Shown here piece after piece: positions 44,741 through 52,166 of a DNA stretch of 64,000 nucleotides (within the stretch, counting starts at the first letter, position 1; each line of letters opens with the position of its first letter). Below the pieces are notes generated by a model. It was not told where the DNA came from. It saw only the letters and a program-made list of their open reading frames with translations, and made no database searches. A program made the position numbers and the translations under genes. Origin of the DNA: Sphingobacteriaceae bacterium. Its GTDB lineage: Bacteria; Bacteroidota; Bacteroidia; Sphingobacteriales; Sphingobacteriaceae. Location of the stretch: the NCBI GenBank assembly GCA_017745075.1, contig JAGIAD010000008.1, positions 62,001 to 126,000 of the forward strand, read 5' to 3'.

Positions 44741-44867
44741 ACCTGAATAATTTGAAAATATAACATTCTTCACTTTTAAACCCGTAATATTTGGTTTGTG
44801 CCGTAAAGGATTTATAAGTGAAATGGAAAAACTATGCTTTTGATTTTTTAATAAAATACCCTTTTTA

Positions 44868-46709
44868 ATGAAACCTACCTTAAAACATGTATGGATTAAA
44901 GTAATTTTAATTACTTGTTTTGCCAGCTTTGGTGCATTTGCACAGGTTAAGCACACTTTTAAACTCGCAGACTCTGTTTTTCTGCTCGATAATAAACCTT
45001 TTCAGATCATTTCAGGAGAAATGCACTATCCGCGTATACCGAGAGAAGCCTGGCGCGATAGAATGAAAATGGCTAAAGCCATGGGTTTAAATACCATCGG
45101 TACCTATGTATTTTGGAATGTGCACGAACCGCAGAAAGATCAGTTCGATTTTTCCGGTAATAACGATATTGCCGAATTTGTACGTATTGCAAAAGAAGAA
45201 GGTTTATGGGTATTACTTCGCCCTAGTCCGTACGTGTGTGCCGAATGGGAGTTTGGTGGCTATCCATTCTGGTTGCAGAACATTAAAGGTCTACAGGTAA
45301 GGAGTAAAGAAGCACAATATTTAAAAGAGTATAAAGAATATATTATCGAAATAGGTAAACGTTTGGCGCCATTACAGGTTAACCATGGTGGCAACATTTT
45401 AATGGTCCAGGTAGAAAACGAATACGGTTCTTATGGAAACGACAAAGAATATCTGAAAATTAATGAACAGCTGTTTAAAGATGCCGGTTTTGATGGTGTA
45501 CTTTCTACCTGCGATCCGGTTCCTGCATTGGAAGGCGGACATTTGGCAGGTTTACTTCCAGGTGTTAACGGGATCGATAATCCTGCGCAGATCAGATCAC
45601 TGATCAAAAAGTACAACAATGGCAAAGGCCCTTACTTTGTTCCGGAATGGTATCCGGCATGGTTCGATTGGTGGGGTACAAAACACCACCATGTAGATCC
45701 AAAAATATATGCCAATAAACTGGATACCGCGCTAAAAGGTGGAATTTCCATCAACATGTATATGTTTCATGGCGGTACAACAAGAGGTTTTATGAACGGG
45801 GCAAACTATAACGATTCTACAGCTTACGAACCACAGATTAGTAGTTACGACTACGATGCGCCTTTAGATGAAGCAGGTAATGCTACAGAAAAATTTATGC
45901 TTTTCCGCGAAGCGATCAGAAAGAATTTACCTGCAAACCAGACGCTTCCCGAAGTACCAGCTGCTAAACCTGCAGCGGCTTTGCCTGCCATTACTTTTAC
46001 CAAATCGACCGATATTTTTAACCTGGTTGGCAAGCCAAAATTAAGTGAAAAGCCGCTAACCTTCGAAGCACTTAACCAACCCTATGGCTTTGTACGCTAC
46101 AGCAGTACCATAAAAGGCGGACGTAAAGGTGTAATTAAAATCAATGAGCTGCGCGATTACGGATTGGTATACATCAATAAAAAACTTGCAGGTGTTTTAG
46201 ACAGAAGACTTTATCAGGATAGTTTAACTGTTAATCTTCCTGCCGGCAACGTACAATTGGATATTTTGGTAGAAAACCTGGGCAGGATCAATTTTGGCCC
46301 TTACCTGCTTAAAAATAACAAGGGAATTACTAAAAATGTAACTTTTAATGGTAAAGAGATTAAATCGTGGAAAATGTACCCTTTGCCATTTGATAAAATA
46401 GATACAAAAAAGATACCTGCTAAAGTAACAAGCCAATCGGCAGCTGTACTTAAATCGGCCTCCTTTAATTTAACAAAAGTTGCCGATACTTATTTGGATA
46501 TGCGCAAATGGGGCAAGGGACTGGTGTGGGTTAATGGCCATAACTTAGGTAAATACTGGGGTATTGGGCCACAACAAACCATTTATTTGCCGGCAGAATG
46601 GCTTAAAAAGGGAAAAAATGAAATTGTAGTTTTTGAACTGCTTAAACCTAACCTCAATACATTAACCAGTTTAGATAAAGCTATTTTAAATGAGTTGAAA
46701 AGTAAATAA
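44868..46709 (+). CDS. Exported GH35 beta-galactosidase
   Basis: 613 residues with a signal peptide ending at GAFAQ. GH35 core: FQIISGEMHYPRIPREAWRD, NTIGTYVFWNVHEP, acid/base Glu185 in VENEYGSYG, nucleophile Glu260 in VPEWYPAWFDWWG. C-terminal jelly-roll region ends near VWVNGHNLGKYWGIGPQQTIYLP, a conserved GH35 segment. It removes terminal beta-galactose from oligosaccharides. It closes the PUL, 127 bases after the GH30 gene. Confidence 0.95.
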   Translation: MKPTLKHVWIKVILITCFASFGAFAQVKHTFKLADSVFLLDNKPFQIISGEMHYPRIPREAWRDRMKMAKAMGLNTIGTYVFWNVHEPQKDQFDFSGNNDIAEFVRIAKEEGLWVLLRPSPYVCAEWEFGGYPFWLQNIKGLQVRSKEAQYLKEYKEYIIEIGKRLAPLQVNHGGNILMVQVENEYGSYGNDKEYLKINEQLFKDAGFDGVLSTCDPVPALEGGHLAGLLPGVNGIDNPAQIRSLIKKYNNGKGPYFVPEWYPAWFDWWGTKHHHVDPKIYANKLDTALKGGISINMYMFHGGTTRGFMNGANYNDSTAYEPQISSYDYDAPLDEAGNATEKFMLFREAIRKNLPANQTLPEVPAAKPAAALPAITFTKSTDIFNLVGKPKLSEKPLTFEALNQPYGFVRYSSTIKGGRKGVIKINELRDYGLVYINKKLAGVLDRRLYQDSLTVNLPAGNVQLDILVENLGRINFGPYLLKNNKGITKNVTFNGKEIKSWKMYPLPFDKIDTKKIPAKVTSQSAAVLKSASFNLTKVADTYLDMRKWGKGLVWVNGHNLGKYWGIGPQQTIYLPAEWLKKGKNEIVVFELLKPNLNTLTSLDKAILNELKSK

Positions 46710-46739
46710 TATTTCGATTTAATGTACCTTCTCGCTGAA

Positions 46740-46859
46740 TCGTCATTGCGAGAAGGCTTTTTCAGCCGACGAAGCAATCTTTACGTCTATAATTGTTAAC
46801 ATGAAAGATTGCTTCCCCGAAAGCCGGGATAAGCTGTCGTTCCTTCTCGCAATTGACGA
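46740..46859. repeat. Nested inverted-repeat element with CGTCATTGCGAG ends
   Basis: Outer arms CGTCATTGCGAGAAGG (46741-46756) and its complement at 46842-46858 (one extra T). Inner arms GAAGCAATCTTT (46771-46782) and AAAGATTGCTTC (46804-46815) are perfect. The whole 120 bases can fold into one long stem. Same end sequence as the element at 2321-2485. It sits 30 bases after the GH35 stop. Non-coding. Confidence 0.75.
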
Positions 46860-46890
46860 AAGTAATTGTAGATTCTGTCAATGGTAGGAC

Positions 46891-46937
46891 GAAGAATCTT
46901 TTAATCGAAAGATTCTTCACTGCGTTCAGAATGACAA
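46891..46937. repeat. Dispersed repeat with an 11-base inverted repeat
   Basis: GAAGAATCTTT (46891-46901) and AAAGATTCTTC (46908-46918) form a hairpin; the right-hand 30 bases match 10477-10506. A CTGCGTTCAGAATGACAA-type tail follows. Confidence 0.6.
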
Positions 46938-47002
46938 AAGGTTTTTTTTTGTGACAAATTAAAGGCGAGAATACAACTAACGACAAGCTCTTTTGTTCAC
47001 AA

Positions 47003-47617
47003 TTATGCCCTGTTCCTGATTCTGCTCAATGTTTCGAGCCTCATACCTATAAATGAAGCCACGTATTTTAACGGTACACGGTTAATCAGGTGTGGATAAG
47101 AAATCAGGAATCTTTGATAGCGTTTTAACGCGGTAGGAAGCCTGCAGATATAGGCCCTTTCAGATGCCCCCTGAAAATAAATTTCGGTCATCTTTCTGCC
47201 TACATAGTTGGCTATGGGAAAATTTTCATAAAGCAGTTTCGACATTTCATGCGGAATGGCAATCGCAAATACCGGATCTATTGTTTCAATATACTCATCA
47301 GAGGCTTCATTTTCCCATAAATTCCTGATGGTTCCTGCCAGTTCGTTTTCTGCAGTAATCCAGGTGGTAATTTTTTTATTTCCCATTTTAAGGTAGCCAT
47401 GTACCGCACCCTCTAAAATCAGGAAAATGTAGCGGTTGTGTTTTAATGGCGAGGCCATATGCTTGTTTTTGGCGAAACGCACCGGGAAGGTATAGTGGTT
47501 AATAATGTCTTCAATTTCGGGGTTAAGCGGGTGGTAAGATTTAAAAACCGTAATAAGTGGCGAGAAACCACCAAAGGCAGCCCATTTATCTGTGCCGTAA
47601 ACATTTTCAATATTCAT
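47003..47617 (-). CDS. Crp/Fnr family transcriptional regulator
   Basis: 204 residues. Cyclic-nucleotide-binding-like beta roll about 30-120 (HNRYIFLILEGAVHGYLKMGNKKITTWITAENELAGTI) and a C-terminal winged-helix region ending NRVPLKYVASFIGMRLETLSRIRNR, the recognition helix typical of this family. Cys clusters as in Fnr are absent, so it is not an iron-sulfur sensor. Convergent with the PUL; no obvious target next to it. Confidence 0.88.
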   Translation of the reverse strand: MNIENVYGTDKWAAFGGFSPLITVFKSYHPLNPEIEDIINHYTFPVRFAKNKHMASPLKHNRYIFLILEGAVHGYLKMGNKKITTWITAENELAGTIRNLWENEASDEYIETIDPVFAIAIPHEMSKLLYENFPIANYVGRKMTEIYFQGASERAYICRLPTALKRYQRFLISYPHLINRVPLKYVASFIGMRLETLSRIRNRA

Positions 47618-47839
47618 TAGGGAAAGCGAGTATATATGTAAAAGTAGAATAATAAAGGAAATAAAAAAATCAATAATTCCCCTTACAAGCGCAGCGAATA
47701 TTAAAATTGCGACCTATTGACTAAAAAAGATAAAAAAATGATTTTTTTCCGTTTTGTGTTTAACCTGATGATCTATAAATGTTTGACTTCATTTTGTTTA
47801 ATTAACATTAATTTTCCATTAAATATTTTAGGTTTATCT

Positions 47840-47870
47840 TTTGCGGGAATGAATTTAATTTCTAACTTCG
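47840..47870 (+). promoter_or_regulatory. Promoter of the tRNA-Lys gene
   Basis: TTTG (47840-47843), a 19-base spacer, then TAACTTCG (47863-47870), one change from TAnnTTTG. Transcription would start about 47877, fifteen bases before the tRNA. Confidence 0.65.
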
Positions 47871-47891
47871 CAGCCTCGAAAGTGAGAAAAT

Positions 47892-47964
47892 GATTCCGTA
47901 GCTCAGCTGGTAGAGCATTACACTTTTAATGTAGTGGTCCTGGGTTCGAATCCCAGCGGGATCA
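47892..47964 (+). tRNA. tRNA-Lys (anticodon TTT)
   Basis: A 73-base cloverleaf. Acceptor GATTCCG (47892-47898) pairs with CGGGATC (47957-47963) with one G-T pair, discriminator A at 47964. D arm GCTCAGCTGGTAGAGC, anticodon stem TTACA/TGTAG around loop CTTTTAA (anticodon TTT), T arm CTGGGTTCGAATCCCAG. CCA is not encoded. A promoter lies upstream and a strong terminator directly downstream. Confidence 0.96.
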
Positions 47965-47970
47965 CAGAAA

Positions 47971-47996
47971 ACCTCACAGAAATGTGAGGTTTTTTT
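47971..47996 (+). terminator. Rho-independent terminator of tRNA-Lys
   Basis: ACCTCACA (47971-47978), loop GAAA, TGTGAGGT (47983-47990), then T6. Starts 7 bases after the tRNA. Confidence 0.9.
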
Positions 47997-48087
47997 GTTT
48001 TATGCTCACGGGGGGCGAACAGAAGGGGAGGCCGGGTTCGGTTCTGAAAGACTCAAGCAATGCGTTCGGGCCTAAAGCAACTGAGCC

Positions 48088-48104
48088 AATCCCAGCGGGA
48101 TCAC
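48088..48104 (+). repeat. 17-base duplicate of the tRNA-Lys 3' end
   Basis: AATCCCAGCGGGATCAC at 48088-48104 repeats exactly the T-arm/acceptor end of tRNA-Lys plus one flanking base (47949-47965), 139 bases downstream. Sequence between the copies is G+C-richer than the surroundings. It could be an attachment-site scar left by an integrative element that used the tRNA 3' end, or the remains of a second tRNA copy; the following hairpin terminator favours neither clearly. Confidence 0.7.
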
Positions 48105-48113
48105 CAAAGTTAG

Positions 48114-48145
48114 GCCTTCAAGATCACTGGTTCTGAAGGCTTTTG
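48114..48145 (+). terminator. Possible terminator after the tRNA remnant
   Basis: GCCTTCA (48114-48120) pairs with TGAAGGC (48134-48140), then TTTTG. It has the same position relative to the duplicated tRNA end as the real terminator has to tRNA-Lys. Confidence 0.5.
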
Positions 48146-48243
48146 TATTTCAAATAATTAGCAGTTTGTTTTTAGGGGGCAGCAAAAGGGATTACACTCA
48201 ATATTTTGAAAATCGAATACCAGCAGCTTACCTGGTTTAGCAT

Positions 48244-49056
48244 TTAACTGTTATTCTCAAGGCCAAGTCCGTCAAAATACAATTTTTTAAGTTCTTTTCT
48301 TGAAGCTTCAGCGCCTATTTCCTGACGTCTGTCGTAGATTGCCTTTGATTTTTTTCCTGCAAAATAACGCAGCTGGTCCTTATTGTCTGTTACTGCCTCA
48401 TAAATAACATCAGCAATCTCTTCCGGGGTGGAGTCGGGATTAATCATACCCAGCATTTTCTTTTCGGCCGCATGGTAAAACGGAAGTGGCGTGATGTCCG
48501 AATTGTGGCTGAATAATTCGGTTTTAGTAGCGCTCGGCGACACGGTTTTAACTCCTACATTAAACATAGATAGCTCGATTGATAAACATTCGCTCCATCC
48601 CTCCACTGCCCATTTAGTACCATTATAAATGCTGGTAAACGGAAAGCTAGTATGTGCACCTATAGACGTCACATTAATAAACATACCCTTTTTTGCGTTT
48701 CTAAAATAAGGGATAAATTCGTGGGTTACGCGCACTGTTCCCAAAAAATTCGTCTCCACCTGACGCACAATATTTTCATCAGAAAATGCTTCTAAAGCGC
48801 CCATGAGGCCATACCCGGCGTTATTAACCACCACATCTATATCAAATAATGAGCTTGCTTTTGCAACTGTAGATTTGATTTGTGCCAACCTGGTAACGTC
48901 TAAAGGTAAAAGAGTTACATGCTCCAACTGAGAAAGTTCTGTTTCGTTTTCCGGTTTGCGCATGGTGGCAATAACATTCCAGCCCTTAGCTTGAAACAGC
49001 TTTGCTGTTGCTTTTCCTATTCCGGATGAAGCCCCGGTAATGAATATTGTTTTCAT
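48244..49056 (-). CDS. SDR family oxidoreductase
   Basis: 270 residues, classical short-chain dehydrogenase. TGASSGIG (7-14) binds the cofactor, NNAG at 78-81, catalytic Ser131, Tyr144 and Lys148 (YNGTK). Arg33 after the second strand (MRKP) suggests NADP preference. Divergent from an HxlR regulator 83 bases away, a common pairing in which the regulator controls the reductase. Substrate unknown. Confidence 0.92.
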   Translation of the reverse strand: MKTIFITGASSGIGKATAKLFQAKGWNVIATMRKPENETELSQLEHVTLLPLDVTRLAQIKSTVAKASSLFDIDVVVNNAGYGLMGALEAFSDENIVRQVETNFLGTVRVTHEFIPYFRNAKKGMFINVTSIGAHTSFPFTSIYNGTKWAVEGWSECLSIELSMFNVGVKTVSPSATKTELFSHNSDITPLPFYHAAEKKMLGMINPDSTPEEIADVIYEAVTDNKDQLRYFAGKKSKAIYDRRQEIGAEASRKELKKLYFDGLGLENNS

Positions 49057-49103
49057 AAATTAAATTTTACTTGTGAAGACATAAAATTAACTCCTTTAAA
49101 GTA

Positions 49104-49124
49104 TATATTTGATACCTGTATACA
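49104..49124. promoter_or_regulatory. Divergent SDR/HxlR control region
   Basis: In the 83-base gap, TATATTTG (49104-49111) matches the -7 consensus for the HxlR gene, 28 bases before its ATG; no clear -33 element was found. TGTATACA (49117-49124) is an 8-base palindrome flanked by GATAC (49111-49115) and GGATAC (49129-49134), a candidate site for the HxlR dimer. Confidence 0.45.
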
Positions 49125-49139
49125 AAAGGATACTTAAAA

Positions 49140-49487
49140 ATGATGTCGCAACAGGAGAAAAGATTTCAGGAAAAGATTCGGGCAATACAGGATACGATGT
49201 TTGTAATAGGCGGGAAATGGAAAATCCCCGTTATTCTTTCCATTTATTCGGGGAACAAGCGTTTTAACGATATCCTGTCTTCTATACCTAAAATTACCAA
49301 TCGCGTATTGTCCAAAGAGCTGAAACATCTGGAAGAAAACTTATTGATCAGCAGGACAATCGTGAGGGAATACCCTGTAAGAATCGAATATGCAGTAACA
49401 GACTATTGTTTAAGCATAGATAAAGTAGCAAAACCCATGGAAGAATGGGGCAAAGCCCACAAAAAGAAGATCGGTAAACTAGGTTAG
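49140..49487 (+). CDS. HxlR family transcriptional regulator
   Basis: 115 residues, one winged-helix domain. FVIGGKWKIPVILSIYSGNKRFNDIL and ITNRVLSKELKHLEENLLISR are the hallmark of HxlR proteins. Such regulators often respond to aldehydes, quinones or disulfide stress and control an adjacent reductase; the divergent SDR gene fits. The first of two adjacent ATG codons was taken. Confidence 0.93.
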   Translation: MMSQQEKRFQEKIRAIQDTMFVIGGKWKIPVILSIYSGNKRFNDILSSIPKITNRVLSKELKHLEENLLISRTIVREYPVRIEYAVTDYCLSIDKVAKPMEEWGKAHKKKIGKLG

Positions 49488-49759
49488 GGTTTAATATATA
49501 AGGAAGTTACCATTTTTGGCTTTATGTAAACTCAGCTTCTATCACCAGGATTAATCAGTTTGGCCATCTGACTGATAGCATGTTGAGACTCTTTTAAACC
49601 GGTTAAAACCATTCAGGTATGGAACATTTTGGGTATTCAAAATAGTTGATTGAATGTCCTGGTCATTCATTTTCTGTTTGAATTTTTTCGAATCGGCATA
49701 GAACAAGTCGTGAGTCCCGGATATAAGCAATACAATGAATCTTTTTAAATAAATGCGTT

Positions 49760-49781
49760 ATATACGAAATGTTTCGTATAT
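49760..49781. promoter_or_regulatory. Perfect palindrome centred on the start codon of the serine hydrolase gene
   Basis: ATATACGAAA (49760-49769) and TTTCGTATAT (49772-49781) are perfect 10-base arms around TG; the ATG of the next gene is bases 49769-49771. It could be a repressor site, or an RNA hairpin that hides the start codon. If translation instead begins at GTG 49790, the palindrome would lie in the leader. The other 270 bases of this gap show nothing else. Confidence 0.55.
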
Positions 49782-50866
49782 TAGGGGTTGTGAGATATAT
49801 AACCTTATTCATCTATTTTCTATTTACAGATGTTTGCAGCTTTGCACAAAGCAGCGATAACCCAATGAGGTCGCCAATCGATTCTGTAGTGGCCAGACTA
49901 ATGGCCATATACATGAAAGACGGGAACAGGGTGGGGATCTCGATTGGAGTAAATCATAAAGGAAAATCCTATATCTACAATTACGGTGAAACAGCGCCAG
50001 GATCTAAAAAACTTCCGGGCAGTACCTCCATTTATGAGATCGGTTCAATTACCAAAACCTTTACAGGATTACTCATCGCCCATGCGATTACAGAGAGGAA
50101 AATATCTTTGAATGATGATATCCGTAAATTCCTTCCGGGCAATTTTCCAAATCTCGAATATAAAAACGGCGGTCCGGTAAAAATTGGCTACCTATTGGCC
50201 CATACCGCCCAGTTTCCCAACAGTTTTGGCAGTGTGCTCAACAAGCCGATGGAAAAAAGTGCTTTTCTGGATTCTCTTCACCAAATAAGGCTTGATTCCT
50301 TAAAATCTTTCCATTATGCTTATTCAAATGTAGGCTATCAGCTGCTTGGACTGATCTTAGAAAATATTTATCAGAAGAGTTATTATCAGCTCATCAGTCA
50401 GTATATCACTTCGCCCTTGAATATGGACCGAACTGCACTTTTCTATAGTATAAGGTATGCTAACGATCAGCTTTTTGGGTACGGTGCAAATAGAGAAGCG
50501 GCGGGTAATATGCCGCGTACAATTCCAGGCGCCGGAAATCTTAATTCTTCGGTAAGTGATATGCTCAAATACCTGAAATACCAGAATCTGGAGAACAATC
50601 CCGCAGTCAGATTAAGTCACCGGATCATTGAAGGCGACATCGATAACGGTGCACATGCCTTCCAATGGGAGGTGGGAAAAACCTGGGGCTGGGACCAATA
50701 CCTGAGAATCGATGGGGGAACAAACGGCTTCCGCAGTTTCTGCCTCATCTATCCGCTAACCCAGATCGAAATTGTGATTCTCTCAAACCAGAAAGACGAC
50801 TCGGCAGGGGCCGGACTTTATCGGGTAGCCAGTGGGATCTATAAAGTTGTTAAGGAAATCAAATAA
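49769..50866 (+). CDS. Exported class C beta-lactamase-like serine hydrolase
   Basis: 365 residues; signal peptide ending at CSFAQ supports the ATG at 49769 (GTG 49790 is an alternative that shortens it). Catalytic Ser93-x-x-Lys96 (SITK), the Tyr-x-Asn motif in YAYSNVGYQLLG, and DGGTNGF near residue 320 in the place of the KTG/HxG box. This family covers AmpC enzymes, D-aminopeptidases and esterases; sequence alone does not show beta-lactamase activity. Followed by a membrane AraC regulator on the same strand. Confidence 0.88.
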   Translation: MFRILGVVRYITLFIYFLFTDVCSFAQSSDNPMRSPIDSVVARLMAIYMKDGNRVGISIGVNHKGKSYIYNYGETAPGSKKLPGSTSIYEIGSITKTFTGLLIAHAITERKISLNDDIRKFLPGNFPNLEYKNGGPVKIGYLLAHTAQFPNSFGSVLNKPMEKSAFLDSLHQIRLDSLKSFHYAYSNVGYQLLGLILENIYQKSYYQLISQYITSPLNMDRTALFYSIRYANDQLFGYGANREAAGNMPRTIPGAGNLNSSVSDMLKYLKYQNLENNPAVRLSHRIIEGDIDNGAHAFQWEVGKTWGWDQYLRIDGGTNGFRSFCLIYPLTQIEIVILSNQKDDSAGAGLYRVASGIYKVVKEIK

Positions 50867-50951
50867 ATGCCAGGCATAATATTAATATATCGTGTATAAA
50901 ACTGGTAGCCATTGATTTGCCTTTTGCCTTCCAATTCCCGTATATTCGTTC

Positions 50952-52109
50952 ATGCTTTTCCAATTTGGCCTGCGCAGTTCGCTTTTGCTTATCTTTTTTA
51001 CACATCTACTGGTTTATGCTTTTCTGTTCTGGAAACGCGGACATCAGCAGGAGCGTTTATCTGACAGGCTGTTAGGTACATTTGTTTTTCTATCAGCACT
51101 TTTTATATTTCCCTGGATGTCGGGATTTGCGGGCTGGTATGATATGCAGCCTTACCGCGAATTCTTGTTTTATACGCCATTCATCCACGCACTCTTTTTT
51201 GGGCCACTGCTTTATTTATACTTAAAAAGCCTGACTAATGCGCAATACCGTTTGCGAAAACGCGATTGGTTACATTTTATACCAGGAGTGCTCTACATTC
51301 TTTGGACTTTAATTGTGCTGGTTACCGATAAGTTGATTTTAGGGCATTATTACCTGATGAATGGGGAAACAGATCCGGATTTTGACAGTTGGTATAACTG
51401 GGCCTGGTCAGCCAGTTTAATGGTTTATTTAATCTTATCCATACGCTATTACCGGCAGTATGTTGTTTTTTCGTGGTATGAATTCTCTTTTGCAGATGCG
51501 GCCAGTTTTAAATGGCTGCGTAACTTCTTGTACGCATTCGCTGTACTGACCATTTTGCTCTTCTCCGAACATATTGTGGGCTTATTTATTAATCTATTTT
51601 ATATCAGGTCATGGTATTATTTCTTCGCTTTCTCGATTATCGCTTATTATATGGCAATAAGTGCCTATTCAGCCAGGCCAATCATTAAGCTGAATTTCGA
51701 TCCGGCGTTGCTATTAACTTATCAACCGCTATTGATAGAAGAGCCTATTCCTGCTGTAGAAGAAGACCAGAGCTGGATGCAGGGATGGGTAACCGGTATT
51801 GAAGCACTGATGGATATCCAAAAGGTTTATCTTGAACCTGAATTAACTTTAACAGAACTGGCAAGAAAGGCAGGTACCAACGCCTCGGTACTGAGTAAGG
51901 TGATTAATAAAACTTACGGGCAAAATTTCAGTGATTTTGTGAACCGCTACCGGGTTAACGAAGTAATCCGCCTTTTGGAGCTACCTGAATATCAAAATTT
52001 CACGTTGTTGGCGGTGGCTTACGATGCAGGTTTCAATTCTAAATCTACCTTTAACCGTGCCTTTAAAAAGGTAACTGGCATAAACCCTAAGGATTATCCA
52101 AAAAATTAG
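50952..52109 (+). CDS. Membrane-anchored AraC-family regulator
   Basis: 385 residues. The N-terminal 240 residues form about seven membrane helices (starting LLLIFFTHLLVYAFLFW), and the C-terminal 100 residues are an AraC-type DNA-binding domain (LTLTELARKAGTNASVLSKVINK, then LLAVAYDAGFNSKSTFNRAFKK). Such regulators probably sense a ligand in or near the membrane. A beta-barrel outer-membrane gene follows after 57 bases and may be its target. Confidence 0.9.
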   Translation: MLFQFGLRSSLLLIFFTHLLVYAFLFWKRGHQQERLSDRLLGTFVFLSALFIFPWMSGFAGWYDMQPYREFLFYTPFIHALFFGPLLYLYLKSLTNAQYRLRKRDWLHFIPGVLYILWTLIVLVTDKLILGHYYLMNGETDPDFDSWYNWAWSASLMVYLILSIRYYRQYVVFSWYEFSFADAASFKWLRNFLYAFAVLTILLFSEHIVGLFINLFYIRSWYYFFAFSIIAYYMAISAYSARPIIKLNFDPALLLTYQPLLIEEPIPAVEEDQSWMQGWVTGIEALMDIQKVYLEPELTLTELARKAGTNASVLSKVINKTYGQNFSDFVNRYRVNEVIRLLELPEYQNFTLLAVAYDAGFNSKSTFNRAFKKVTGINPKDYPKN

Positions 52110-52166
52110 TGGTGCCAAATCATATTTTGAAGCGATATGCCTTAACCGGCATACGAATTTTGAGGT

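Noticed and set aside
49769..50866. Calling the serine hydrolase a beta-lactamase resistance gene
   Set aside because: The fold is shared with many esterases and peptidases, and the third motif is not the classical KTG; activity cannot be claimed.
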